Assembly: GCA_947359465.1 (NCBI GenBank)
Contig: OX375877.1
Location: forward strand, 51,684,744-51,748,743
DNA from: Metellina segmentata
Taxonomy: Eukaryota; Arthropoda; Arachnida; Araneae; Tetragnathidae
Reading direction: 5' to 3'
DNA length: 64,000 nucleotides
In this document: positions 52,655 to 64,000 of the stretch, piece by piece
Numbering within the stretch: position 1 is the stretch's first letter
Layout of the letters: every line of letters starts with the position of its first letter
Made by a program: the position numbers and the translations under genes
Notes under the pieces: generated by a model
Databases searched by the model: none
What the model was told of the DNA's origin: nothing
Seen by the model: the letters and a program-made list of their open reading frames with translations, nothing else

Positions 52655-54515
52655 TTCAAACCCCACCTGACACAGCTAGTTTATAGGCTCATAAATGGCC
52701 TCTTATAATATTCTTTGCTCGAGCAATAGCACTGCTTGTTTTGTGGTGTGATATACCACAACCTTCTTCGGTGGTCACATTCTTGAGATTCACACAATTG
52801 GACCCTTAACCTTCTTTGCAAATGAGTACTCCTCAGATGACCATTGTGAAGCCATTTTTCTTTTATCTCCCCCTTGTTCCCTTCCTATTGCCGAAGTGGA
52901 AGAAAATCCGAAAACGCAGGTTAATTTCCGTGAAGTCATTCTCGTGTTTGCACGTGCAGGTAGAAGTTCAGCGTACCTTGTGGTCACTAGGTGGAAGGAT
53001 AATGGAGTAAGAGTCGACCACAATTTTGCTTTCGCGAAACAAACAATGGCGAAACGATGCCATTATGGAGATTGTTAACCGGGACGGAATTATGTTGTTT
53101 GAGAAAAACTCTCGTGCTAATTTGTCGAAGGTGAGAAAAGGTCATACAGCGCAGATTTTAATTTGAGACTTGAAAAAAGTCGGTGGCTTTGTGATGAGGG
53201 AATTGCATGGGGTAACTACATTATTTGCCGAGAAGTAAATGCCGAGATATAATAGTTTGATGAGATGACCCTTAAAAATGTCCTACTTCATTTAATTTAT
53301 TTAATCTCAACCTATTTCATTAAATTCTTCACGAGCAATCTGCAAAAACTGAGTCACAAAAAGAGAAAGAAAATAACACACATGATAAATAAATAAATAT
53401 ATAGGGAGATAACTAATTGGATTTCATTTAAATATCATAAACTGGCGTAATATAAATTTCTTGCTGCTTATCATTATTTTCGGTACGAAAATAAATTTAC
53501 CCTGTTGTTAAACAGTATTCTTACAACCAATATTATACTATTCTCACATTTCCAATAAAATTGAAGGTAACACAGCTTAGTTACACCAATTACATTCTGA
53601 ACATATATTTCAATTTTATACTATTTCTTTGTTCAAAGTCGATTCAGCATTTCTTTGACGCTAAACTTACTTTTGCTCATATTTTCTTTTTCGCACGGAT
53701 TAATATCTTCCTGATATACGATTGCTTTCTGTAATCAGACTTGAAAAGTTTCATTACAGTGGCGATGCTTCTTGCAGTTTTAGTAACATTATGCAGCTTC
53801 ATAGCTCAAATAAAGAATATTTAAACTCATGGGAGAAGTTAACACAAATGAATCCCGTAATGACCAATTTTATATACCTTGTATCCATTGTTGCCATTCG
53901 ACAATAAACAAATAAGGTCCATTTCTGAGCAACATACGTTAGACAAATATATGTGTGAATATACTCTCCTTTTAACAAATTCAATGGGTTCGAGGGATAA
54001 ACATCCTTAAAAAATAAAAATTTCGTTTGAGGGACATGGAAGACGAATTTTTCAAAAACATCGATGTCAAGATCAGAAATCTCTTTCAGCACTCTTTTCA
54101 AACATAACTTTTTTTTTTGTTTCAAATTTTTATTTGATTTAAAAATATAAATAAAATTATAAAAATTCGAGTACTCATATTTTGAACTTAAACTTGATTT
54201 CCTCGAAATGAATATTTTCTAATTCAAGTTACCTCATATGAAACTATCGTTAACTGTTAAGCAAATTCTTCCTTACCAGTTCTTAAAGCATTATGTTACT
54301 GAAGTGATCCTGATAGGGATACGTGTGTTAGAGTACCTAGGCCAACGGGTCCTCAAACTCTCTAGGAAAGTAAACAGTAACTGCAGAAAAATTAGCTTGA
54401 CTGTGTGTGAGAGAGTTTTATACACTAACCGACAATAATTACAACCATGTATTAATTGTTATTTATCTTCGATTTATTTATGAAAACAATTTACTTCAGA
54501 ACAGTAATAGTAATT
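52655..54515. other. No supported gene
   Basis: The section 52800-53100 is less AT-rich with short frames on both strands but no domain. The remainder is AT-rich. Confidence 0.4.
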
Positions 54516-54519
54516 TGGT

Positions 54520-54630
54520 AATTTTTAGTTAACGTCGTACTAGAGTACCACAACGGGCTATTGACGACGGTCCGGGATCAATCCCTTAAGGCAAAGATCC
54601 GAGGACAACACCTCGTAAATTTGAACCACA
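54520..54630 (-). repeat. SINE-A copy truncated by other sequence
   Basis: Tail and distal body (AGTTAACGTCGTACTAGAG to ACACCTCGTAAATTTGAACC) stop abruptly at about 54630. Confidence 0.75.
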
Positions 54631-54830
54631 TACTTCAGAACGGAAAAGCGTGTGCGGCGAGCTGCGGTACAAATTGCACGCAAATTGGACGTGCGTCGCC
54701 GCAGCGGCGCAGGAGGCATGTGTGCACTACCACCATTGGATTTAATGTATCTCAGACCGCATTTGCGTTGCGGCAGCGGAGCCGTACGTTGAAAAACCGG
54801 ATGTGTACACAGGGTCTAAGGGTTTTGAGT
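54631..54830. other. CpG-rich insert breaking a SINE-A
   Basis: About 200 bp with wording such as GTGCGTCGCCGCAGCGGCGC and TTGCGTTGCGGCAGCGGAGC, unlike its AT-rich surroundings. It may be a small transposon, but no inverted ends were established. Confidence 0.35.
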
Positions 54831-55089
54831 TTTTGATATGAAACTGTATACAGAGAAGTGTCATCTTCATGCTAAACAGATTAATACCCCAATATCAATA
54901 TTTCTTATAATCCTTTTATAATAATAATAATATCTCCATAATTTAATTCGGCTCAAAACTACACCTCAATTCATAATTCTAAGTGAAACTAAAAAGTACG
55001 CATACTACTACCGTTGCCATATTTAGACAATTGCATGCTTATATATAATTTAATTATTCTATTTCCATACGCTTTCTATTATTTCATAT

Positions 55090-55435
55090 TAGGTAATGGT
55101 AATTTTAGTTAACATCGTACTAGAGCAATACAACGGGCTATTTGGGCTATTGACGACGGTCCGGGATCAGTCCCTTAAATAAAAGATCTGAGGACAACAC
55201 CTCGTAATTTTGAACCACGGTCAGATGACGAAGCAACACCTGAGCTGACACCCCACTCTCCGAACTACCACACCAACTCAACCTGAGGACTTTCGGCCAC
55301 GGCAAATTTAAAGTGCACCAGCCGCCTCTACACCATACGCTTACAAACATCCATGCCCGGTCCCGGATTCGAACCAGGAAACATCCGATCAAGAGGCTTA
55401 CATCTTAACCCCAATACCGGTTGGTCGGCTATTTC
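55090..55435 (-). repeat. SINE-A copy, near complete
   Basis: Nearly identical to the copy at 49480-49805, with GGGCTATTT duplicated near 55135. The head at the right ends ACCGGTTGGTCGGC. Confidence 0.88.
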
Positions 55436-55825
55436 ATATTAGATATTATCGCTTACACTATTCGTTTCCTTAAATCCCGTCTGATTAAATATTCATCCAC
55501 CTTCTAATGAAATGGACTTAACATGTGGGCCCTGTCGTAAGATATAGGAAGAGTAAATCTCGTGGGCTTACGAATCGACTATCATATCGGATTGGCTTTT
55601 CTTAGCTGATTGGCTATAGGCATCCAATCCAATCCAATCCAATCTAATTATCTTAGCTGATTGGCTATCGAAGCGCAGACTAGAGTCCTTGACCACGGTG
55701 GAAAATCACATCAACCAATCAATAATTAGGATTCATGCTTATGCCCACAACCACGTGTCAGATCTTCAAACCAAGCCACCGTAAGAAATAATATAAAGAT
55801 GCACGCACATTCTCAGTCTATTTCA
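55436..55825. repeat. Dispersed repeat DR4, copy 2 (promoter-like)
   Basis: Matches 49806-50193 with only a few differences, such as one extra CCAAT unit near 55625. Similarity ends at CAGTCTATTTCA on both sides. Confidence 0.85.
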
Positions 55826-55974
55826 TTTTGAAGGTCCATGTTAATATTCATCGTGAACGAACAGTCTCTCGCGAAAGTATAAACATTTGATTTAACTTTA
55901 ACTATGATAGAAATAAGATGAAAAGTGATCCAGGTCTTGGATGAAAAATCTTGTCTTTTGTGCAATAGTGCTAG

Positions 55975-56410
55975 GATAAATGTTCCGTCATACGACTGGT
56001 GCGTAACAAAATTTATTTATTTTGGTCAAAAAACTTCATTTACATATTTTTATAAATCTGACAGCACGTGATCAATTGGCTGTGTGTGATAAGAAAAACC
56101 ACTATCTGTCTTTTCACCACTATCTGTCAACTTTTGTGTATCACTGGCTATGTATAAACATTTGCCCACTACTATCTGTCAACTTGCCTTGCTTACGCAT
56201 GATGTTGTTTTTTGAGCAATACTGGTGAAACAATATTAATGGTAAACTGCGTACGGCAATCGATTTATACACAATGTTATTTCTATGGCGATTTCGAATG
56301 CGATTATTTTTGATACTTCGTACATCGTTTCGCTCGTGATATCACACAACCAATCAGAACAATTAAAAACTTCATCTCTCGTGACGTCACATAACCAATA
56401 AAAACCTAGC
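55975..56410. repeat. Dispersed repeat DR1, copy 2
   Basis: Matches 3195-3600. Its right part carries ACCAATCAGAAC, TGACGTCACATAACCAATAA, that is CCAAT boxes and a palindromic CRE-like site. Confidence 0.65.
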
Positions 56411-56421
56411 ATTTTATACAA

Positions 56422-56510
56422 CCAGGGGGGGGGGTTCCGCCCCTGATCACTATAGCTCGTCAACCCCAGATGATTGCTACGCAATCATTTCGCTTCGCAA
56501 ACTATACTGA
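56422..56510 (-). mobile_element. Helitron-like 3' end
   Basis: Read on the minus strand it matches the 3' part of the Helitron at 61410-61507: GCGAAGCGAAATGATTGCG, TAGCAATCATCTGGGGTTG, then a GGGG-CGGAA-CCCC hairpin, C-run and CTGG followed by T. The 5' end (TC) was not found. Confidence 0.5.
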
Positions 56511-56514
56511 AGAC

Positions 56515-58040
56515 ACTAAAATCTATCTTAAGGAGAAAAAAATAACAATTGTAACAGATAAAGCTTTAATGAATAAATATTAAATATACAACATTAAGGA
56601 GAAAAAAAAAGGACACTAAAATCAATCCTAAGGAGAAAAAAAAGAAACATTTTTCTCCGCTACCGCATAGAAATACCGAATCATAGATATGTTTTAGCTG
56701 ATCAGTGTTGTTTGCTGTAATAGTAGTTTTAAGATTTTCATATTCGACTGTTGCTATGGAAACGACGACCGAATTTGCCGGTTCTTTTGAACACATTGCA
56801 AACTTTCTAGTGCGTGCTATCAAATTTTAGGATTAAATTAATTAAAAAATATAACTGTGTTTATAGTCTGCGCGTGTTCCAAATTCATTAGCCCGTTGAA
56901 CCACAAGATTCGCTATCTACCAATCACAAAGCGAATAAACCTGAAAAAGATCGAAAGATTTTCTTTTTTATAATCGAAAGAACAGATAAGATACTCGTTT
57001 CAGTAGAAAAGTATAATATTTATTGAATATATATAAGAAAATTAAACTGACATTTTATGATTTTCTGAGAATATAGCAGCATTGAAAATAGATAAATTAT
57101 CCTTAACGGTATTGAACCCTCAAACTCTACTTTTTCTTTCAATCCATTCAATTCACTTCCCTTGTATTTTTGTAAGTTAGCCTCAGTTATTGAAAGGAGG
57201 TTGAACTTCAACATAAAAGTATCGGATTGCAACCCCAAAGGGTTCGATCCATAGAAATTGCCCCCCTGGCCACAGTTTACCATGAAAGACAGACCCAGAA
57301 AAAGCAGACTCCCCAAAACGATCCATTAACAGACGACTAACGAAAACGATAAAAAAATGGAAATTGTCCAAGGGAGAGAGAATAGGGAAGAAGGACCATC
57401 GGAGATGACAGGTGTTCGCATGCATTGTAGACTCTCCACCCTGAATCACAGATCTAATCACAAAGGAGAATCGTTAGGTCCCACGTAATTATCACAGAGC
57501 AACCCCGAATGCAGTTAGCAGGGGGGAACTGGTCCACAATCAATCGCCGATTGAACAATTAAGTTTCGTATCAAAGAAAATACGGGGTGGGGGAAGGGAA
57601 CCAGGCCGTAAAAAAATAATCGAACTGAAATGAAGAAGAATCTGATGGGTCGGATCGTTAGTGGCATTTATTTGTCCAGGCTCCAGAGGGTAGGGAGGAG
57701 ACCCGGTGATTCTTTGGTGCGATTGCTAGGGCAATTAGTTGCTGAATGTACAATCAGGATGGCAGAAGAGACAGCCGTATCTGAAGAATGTGGTGACCAA
57801 GGGCAAAAGTATCGCTGCATTTAACTGCATTTTTATTCCGATTCGTTAGATTCCATTTAGGCTGATAAGCAAAGGTGGAAGAATCGAATACTTGGTATTC
57901 GAGTATTTTCAAGTATCGAATGAATATTCGAATACATATTGAAAAAACGTATAATCGGTAGTAAGAATCAGACAACTGTGTGGTATAAGTTTTTTTTTTA
58001 TATAAATATAAGATGGGGGGATGAATACTTTATTTTGGAA
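56515..58040. other. No supported gene
   Basis: Open frames at 57020-57461 (minus) and 57630-57824 (plus) show no domain. The section 57400-57800 is less AT-rich. Confidence 0.4.
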
Positions 58041-58047
58041 TTCGATT

Positions 58048-58330
58048 ACTTAGGATAATACTTTGATGATACTTAGAATAATACTTTAATGATATTTAGG
58101 ATAATACTTTGAGGATACTTAGGATAATACTCGATGATATTTAGGATAATACTTTGATGTTACTTAGAATAATACTTTAATGATATTTAGGATAATACTT
58201 GATGATATTTAGGATGATACTCTGATGATACTTAGAATAATACTTTAATGATATTTAGGATAATACTTTGAGGATACTTAGGATAATACTTGATGATATT
58301 TAGGATAATACTTTGACGATACTTAGGATT
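58048..58330. repeat. 23-bp minisatellite, about 12 units
   Basis: Units of the type ACTTAGGATAATACTTTGATGAT, with ATTT/ACTT and GATGAT/AATGAT/GAGGAT variants in a partly regular order, suggesting multi-unit duplications. Confidence 0.92.
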
Positions 58331-58389
58331 CTTTGAATGAATACTACTGATTCAAATATGAGGAAGAATCAAGTACAACAAATATTTTT

Positions 58390-58585
58390 AACCTTTAGAT
58401 TACGGCTGGTACAGCAGTTGTACCATGATCGAGCCAAGAAATAATTAAGACAACGGCCAGTACATCAGTTGCATTTTGAAATTTATAAGGATCACGCCAA
58501 GAAATAATCTGGTCTACGCCCGTTACAGCAGTTGTATTTTGAAAGTTATAAGAATCGTGCCAAGTATGAATAACACTTGTTATAT
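58390..58585. repeat. Degenerate tandem repeat, about 75 bp
   Basis: GGTACAGCAGTTGTACC, AGTACATCAGTTGCATTTTG and GTTACAGCAGTTGTATTTTG head successive units that also share CCAAGAAATAAT. Confidence 0.65.
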
Positions 58586-58629
58586 CTACAGTCGTAGTCC
58601 AAAGGTTAAGTATGAAGTACACGAGTACT

Positions 58630-60225
58630 TTTGTATTCGAATACTCCCATATCTACTGCCATCCATACGTTACTCCCATCTGGGCAGAATAGGGGTTTCT
58701 TAAGAATCGAATACATGGCACAAATGTAAAAAAAGATTAATGAATAAAAAGTAGACAACTGCCCGATATAAGGCTACTACATAAAAAATAGCCCGCTTTT
58801 CTGATTTTTCGAGTATTGTGGTTAATGATATGGAATTGTTACAGTGGAAGAAAGATCAAACACACTGCAAGAGGAAACCAGACGACCATTGTACTGTGTA
58901 CCTAATACGATTTTTTTATTGACCGTGAAATTCGTCTTAACTAGTTTTGACTGTATTTTTGTTTTAAATTCCTGAATTGTACAGCATAGAATTAAATCCT
59001 TATCAGGAGTGGGTTTCTTGTAAGTCGAAACAATTTTAGATAGTAAGCGTTCTTTCAAATTCAGAACCGGCATTATCGAAGTCATCAGTGTGGCAGTGTT
59101 TTATGGTCCATGGGGCCCAATTTAGTCATGTTGCTCCAAACACAATACGGACAACCTATGTGACTAGGATTGTAGATAGGAAAGTTCTTTTCCTTAGTGG
59201 CCAATTGAATCGTTGTTATTGTTATAAGCATGAAACGGTTTAATGTTTTGAACAGAGAAAAGAGACCGAACATTGCAAATCGAAAACGTCCAACATTTTC
59301 CGATGGTCCATTTTAAAGAATCAAAGTAATAAGAAAATTCCAGAACGGTAGATGTTACAGGAGGGAGATATGGCTTTCAATAGAAAAATAGGAACATAGA
59401 CAGTGTTTATTTTACTAAATTAAATGTTTTCAATTGGAACAGAAATATACTCTATACATCAGGGGTGGCCAGCTACCCAACCTTTTACAGCCACAAACCA
59501 GGAAGAGATATTTGACAGCAATTTATTTATCGCTTGGATAACAAAATAAATACAACGAAAAACTGAAAATTAGTTCAATTTTTTAAAGTTTAACCACAGA
59601 TACCCCTTTTCACGGTTAGCCTGATTCATAGCTGAAACACAAAACTTCGTTGCTTTCTTAGCTGAGACAATTCACTTAATGCAAGATTCATCATAAAAAA
59701 TGTGTATAAAATAGTACAATATTCGCTTTGCTGAATGAGCGTTGGTTTGACACCGAAGTCGCACGAGTCTCGTTCGTAACAAAGCTCACAAACGTAAGCA
59801 ATTGTTGTTTTGTAATATATCTTGCTTGTGCTGGTTCCGTAAAAAAATATCCTAAAACCAAAGTGGGCTGACACTAATCTCAATTTTTGGTGCTTTATAT
59901 AATGTCGTGAGTCGTTGTATTCAATACTTAAATTTTATTAAAAATAAGCATCGGTCTGTTTTGACTGATCAGCATTTAACTGAGCTTATGCGAACTGCCC
60001 AGTTAAACTTTCGCCAGCTGACTGCTAAGACGGACAACATTCGTAAAGCATCCACAAGTTTATCTGATTTTTAAAGATTTTCCTTTTACAAAATTCTTTA
60101 ATAGAATCAGAACAACATTTTTCAATAGCGTTTTTATTTTATTTTTATCTTTTGAATAACTTTATAACTTTTATGTTTCTGAATGATTTTGTAACAAGAA
60201 AGGAAGTAAAATAGTTCATTTCGGT
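58630..60225. other. No supported gene
   Basis: Short frames only. A SINE-B fragment is at 59090-59180 (GTGTTTTATGGTCCATGGGGC, diverged). Confidence 0.4.
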
Positions 60226-60494
60226 CATTGATCAGTAGGGCAACTTTTTGCAACAAATGCAACTTTTTTTCACACGTTCTACACTGCATGTTAAGTACTA
60301 AAACCAGAATTTCTGTACATGGGGTGTATTGCAAGTGAGTTATAACCGCAACATCAATGCAACTTTCTGCATAAATGCAACTTTTTGCATAAATGCAACC
60401 ACTTGCAACTTTTTAAAATTTAGCTTAAAACTAATTAGTATGAAATTACTATTTCATTTTTTTCCCTATTGAATTATTGCCCTTTTTGAATCAA

Positions 60495-60812
60495 CCCTTC
60501 GATCACGTGTATGATCTTTCGAACGCCGAAGTATTACGGATCAAACAAGAAGGTGTTCGTCTTAACAGACAAAAGTGAAATTAATGGCAAGAAGTACTTT
60601 TAACACATTGGTTGACACTCTTGATTACCCAGTGGAAACTAACTTGTGTAATCGACTGCAAAGTTTGCGTGGTGAGTGTCGATCATCAATATATTGTTCG
60701 CTTTATAGATGACGTTTTAAAATCTCTGAATGTTGAGCGAAAGGAATTTGCGCTTCTGCAATCCGATAGAGCACATTATATGACTGCGGCTGATGCAGTT
60801 TTTAAATGTTAA
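60495..60812 (+). pseudogene. hAT-like transposase fragment, copy 2
   Basis: Homologous to the fragment at 34762-35076 but more decayed. A frameshift and stops lie before about 60600. Recognisable blocks are SVDHQYIVRFIDDVLKSL and NVERKEFALLQSDRAHYM, ending at the same truncation point as copy 1. TDES has become TDKS. Confidence 0.65.
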
Positions 60813-60863
60813 AGAAATTAATGGCCAAGGATCGGTCATTCAACGTTCTTCTGTATTTCATTA

Positions 60864-61507
60864 TCTATATATATAATTCTCTTACGTGGCACGCAAAAAA
60901 GACGTTATTTGTTATTGAGTTTTGGCAATATTGTACGATTGTTTGTTTATCACGAAGCCTCGCGCTTCAATTGAATTTATAGCGTTTTCAAATGAAATTT
61001 TATTGAAAAAAAAAATGAATTTTAGTTCAGCTGTTGCAGTTAATAATAGAAATCAAAGAAAGCGGAGGATCTTTTCAGGGCCATTAAAAAAAAGGCCCTT
61101 TTCAAGGCCAACAATTATAGTTCAACAAGACGCTTGCACTACAACTTTCGACAACAAACTCAATGAAAAAGCGTGGGTGGCTCGAGTGCAGGGGTAAATG
61201 TACACACAAACAACATGCTGGGTATTCAATTTCCAAATAAGCGATCACATTTCGAGTCAAGATTTGCTCAAAGTTTTCATTTGAATTCTGATTCTATAGG
61301 TACTGTATATATCTTTTCTGAAAAACAGCAAAAAAATTTAGCTTTGAAAAATATTTTTGTGGAATATCATATTTTGTAAACAATTTCTTTTGCTAGGACA
61401 CATGTCTTCATTGATGCGAGCGAAGCGAGCATAAAGAACCAATGAGGATTGCGAAGCAATCCTCCTGGGGTGGGCGAGCGTTAGCGAGCAGGGGGCGGGC
61501 CCCCTAG
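60864..61507 (+). mobile_element. Non-autonomous Helitron, 644 bp
   Basis: The 5' end TCTATATATATAATTCTC is a common animal Helitron terminus. The 3' end is a GGGGGCGGGCCCCCTAG hairpin plus CTAG. It lies between A and T of the hAT-like element, and the empty site is preserved in copy 1 near 34700-34715. No Rep/helicase gene. Short frames inside (60922-61197) match nothing I know. Confidence 0.88.
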
Positions 61508-61744
61508 TGTATTATAATACTGTTGTACGCGACTAAAATTGTCAATATATTTTGAGCCTTTTCATTTTTTACGAATAATTTATTTTAGATTTTAGAGTAC
61601 CAAAAATAAATTCAACTGTATTTCCATAAATGCAACTTTAGGGAATGATAAATGCAACTTTTCCCATTTTTACTACAACAAAAAAGTTTCCCTATTGATC
61701 AGTTTTAGTTTGCCATATTTCATACATACATTTCATTTGCAAAA

Positions 61745-61975
61745 GAGCCGCATACGGCTTGAGAGCAACGCTATGGCCACTACTGCTCTATATTTCAGTA
61801 TACGGCTAAATACCTTTTTCTTGTATTTGACAGTAAGGTTAATTGTGATTGTACTTATTAAAGAGGCGCATACGACTCGAGAGCAGCGCTATGGCCACTA
61901 CTGCTCTATATTTCAGTATACGGCTAAATACCTTTCAAAATGTATTTGACAGCAAGGTTGATTGTGATTGAATTA
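61745..61975. repeat. 118-bp direct duplication
   Basis: GAGCCGCATACGGCTTGAGA at 61745 and GAGGCGCATACGACTCGAGA at 61863 start two copies that share GCTATGGCCACTACTGCTCT and the following text. Confidence 0.92.
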
Positions 61976-62219
61976 AGTGGTCAAACGATGCCAGAAGTCG
62001 AGACCTAAGTCTAAGAAAACATTCAAAAAGTTCAAATATTCTTCTTCCTCCTGAGACCGGCAGATGGGATCCTTTTTTTTTGTACTGATCATTCGACATA
62101 GTCCTGCATTATATCTCGAGTACCCGGTACAATTATACAGGGACTTGCCTTGATGTAAGCGTTTGAGCCTTCTGTGGCAAATGGTTAAGTCCGTTCCTAC
62201 TTAAATGAATATTTAGGTA

Positions 62220-62460
62220 GTTAATCAACGTCACACTAGAGCAACACAACGGGTTATTGGCAATGGTCCGGGATTAATCCCGAAGAGAAAGATCCAAGGA
62301 CAGTGCCTCGTAATTTTGAACCGAGGTCAGATGATGAGAACACCTGAGCTGGCACCCTACTCTTCCAACTTTCACACCATGCCAACGTAAAGACATTTGA
62401 GGCCACGACGCATTAAACGTACACCAGTCCCTGTGTCTTTGTCTGGGCCGGCTCCCCTTC
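62220..62460 (-). repeat. SINE-A copy
   Basis: Tail TAATCAACGTCACACTAGAG, body GGTCCGGGATTAATCCCGAA, GAACCGAGGTCAGATGATG and ATGCCAACGTAAAGACATTT. The head region is replaced by different sequence (GGCCGGCTCCCC). Confidence 0.78.
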
Positions 62461-62499
62461 TACAACTGGGGTACCACGCCCGAGATGGATATTTAAACT

Positions 62500-63130
62500 A
62501 AATGAATATTTTAATGGCCACCATCAAAGAACAAAGGAGCAGATTATAAAAGCGATCATAAAACCAAACCCTATCTTCGGGAAATGTTATGACTCTAACC
62601 TCCTTTCCGACCTCCGTCAAAAATCATATTTCTTTCCGAAACGACAAACAAACCGACTCCAAGCAGACACAAAAGATCATTGCCATCGAAGCGAACCCTT
62701 ATCCATTATTTTTTTTACGCTTTCGAATTAATTTCGCGAAACCTTTTAGCTATCATTTATCTTTGCAAACGATTATTAACCGGGGACATGAAGTAATCGT
62801 GGCTAATACGTTAGAGAGTGGCTTTATTTTACTGCCGTCCCTCCCTTTCTTGTCTTCCTCTGGACTCTTCGGGCAGGTCCAAAGCAGCCCGGTAGGGGGA
62901 TACGCGACTTGAATTTCAATGCGACTATTACGACCCGAAGACGGAATGAAAGTCTACAGAGAAGCAGAGCAGAAGTCGGAATTATGTATTAAATGAATTC
63001 TGAGCTGCCCTGTTGCCTCTTAAAGAACGGCTTCTGTTTCTTTTTGCATTTTGGCCAGCCTCTGTTCGGGAATTCTTATGTGCTATCCGTTCGACTATAA
63101 ATTAGCCGGCCGCGTTTCAAGTTCCTTGGT
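62500..63130. other. No supported gene
   Basis: A 107-codon frame at 62589-62912 has no known domain or splice context. Confidence 0.35.
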
Positions 63131-63134
63131 GTGC

Positions 63135-63950
63135 TGATTTGATTCGATGTGGTGTTATAATGTGCTGGTTTCGATTCTTATTTTATTGTTCTGGCGTTTG
63201 TTTTATACGGGTTTGTTTCTTGTCTCCTGGATTATACCTTCCACTTAACGACTCGCAGCGCCAGCAGTAAATTTTAGGTTTATTAATTTTGGTTCCTTCC
63301 AAACGAAATGGTGTAAGCCATTGCATGGGACATTAATAAATGATCGATTCTTTACGCGTATGATCAGAACAAATAATTTTGAATGCATGAAAATGAAATT
63401 TCACTGATTCAGAAAGATTCCCGTTCTTCTGTTTACTGATTAGATTTCGATAAGGTGGTATAATAGGCTGGATACGATTACTCTTTTAGTGATCTTGGGT
63501 TTGTTTTTGTCTCCTGAGTTGTACACTTAACAACTCAGTAATACCAGTAAACTTTAGATTTATCAATTTCGGTTCCTTCCGAACGAAATAGCGTAAGCAA
63601 TCGGATGGAACAAAAACAAATAATCAATTCTTTACGCGTGTGATCAGAACAAATAATTTTGAATACATGAAAATGAAATATCACTGATTCAGAAAGATTC
63701 TAGTTATCCTGTTTACTGATTACATTTCGATCAGTTCTTATAATATATGCTGAATCCAATTATTCTCTTTTTTGTCTCTTCTGGATTCACTTCTCTTTCA
63801 CTTAATGATTCAGTGTACCATCTGTAAAGTTTAGGTTTATCAATCTTGGTTCCTACCGAACAAAATGGCACTATGCATAGGATAGGACATGACAAATTAT
63901 CAATTATTTTATGATATGAACTGAACAAATAATTTTTAAATAAAATTATA
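63135..63950. repeat. Degenerate tandem repeat, about 290 bp x 3
   Basis: Units start near 63135, 63438 and 63718 with TGATT.GATTTCGAT. They share TTTAGGTTTATCAATTTTGG, TTCCTTCCGAACGAAAT and GATCAGAACAAATAATTTT. The third unit is the most diverged. Confidence 0.88.
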
Positions 63951-64000
63951 CGCAACTTAATTTAATGAAACCTACAAAAACATGAAATAAATAATTTGAC

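Larger units (their letters stand above)
60233..61697 (+). mobile_element. hAT-like non-autonomous element, copy 2, with nested Helitron
   Basis: Left end CAGTAGGGCAACTTTTTG at 60233, right end AAAAAGTTTCCCTATTG ending 61697. Without the Helitron it is about 821 bp and collinear with copy 1 (34546-35299) in the opposite orientation, including GTTGCAT/ATGCAAC repeats. Flanking 8-bp duplications are not evident. Confidence 0.8.

Noticed and set aside
58048..58330. Repeat-spacer array
   Set aside because: The 23-bp units are contiguous with no unique spacers: a plain minisatellite.
60922..61197. Captured host gene in the Helitron
   Set aside because: The 91-codon frame is short, shows no known domain and has no splice-derived joins.

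Overview
This is a 64 kb piece of an animal nuclear genome, AT-rich and nearly gene-free, and it is built almost entirely from transposable elements and tandem repeats. An arthropod is the best fit and a spider is likely: the long tRNA-derived SINEs resemble repeats I recall from araneid assemblies, but the species cannot be fixed from the window. No host gene with a recognisable conserved domain, no true tRNA or rRNA gene and no CRISPR array was found.

The centrepiece is a complete, very young Ty3/gypsy-type LTR retrotransposon at 8464-15600. Its two 412-bp LTRs match base for base by eye. Gag (9706-11421) and Pol (11521-14697) are intact and lie in the same frame, separated by one UGA stop and 99 open bases, which suggests Gag-Pol is made by stop-codon readthrough. 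The Gag N-terminus (residues about 22-98) resembles the pseudo-SAP/SAP DNA-binding region of the chromatin protein DEK. It is followed by five 17-residue repeats, each with a TQT core like a dynein light chain (LC8) binding motif. The capsid region and zinc knuckles come after that.

DNA transposons are all decayed or non-autonomous, but most have readable ends: a 576-bp Tc1-like deletion derivative (1380-1955); a 1.3-kb DD41D mariner-like element with frameshifts and a lost catalytic Asp (4903-6199); a Tigger/pogo remnant (24937-25787); an 835-bp piggyBac derivative with TTAA duplications (32801-33635); two members of one deleted hAT-like family (34546-35299 and 60233-61697), the second split by a 644-bp Helitron (60864-61507) whose empty site is shown by the first; and a Helitron-like 3' end near 56422.

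Two tRNA-derived SINE families are scattered across the window. SINE-A (about 330-380 bp, TTACC-type tail) has at least 15 full or partial copies. SINE-B has a (CCAA)-type tail. A SINE-A variant has become an eight-unit 268-bp tandem array (20292-22435). Other tandem arrays: about 115 bp x5 (6998-7553), 225 bp x3 (19430-20055), 310 bp x2 (22441-23053), 90/106 bp (29237-30080), about 399 bp x7 (37994-40470), 247 bp x7 (46641-48350), 14 bp x8 (37192-37302), 23 bp x12 (58048-58330) and about 290 bp x3 (63135-63950). Three large arrays have near-identical cores and diverged edges.

The stretches between repeats are AT-rich and show no supported gene. A GC-rich island (42500-42960), a large palindrome (44292-44609) and a 1.08-kb foldback-like segment (35652-36727) stand out.
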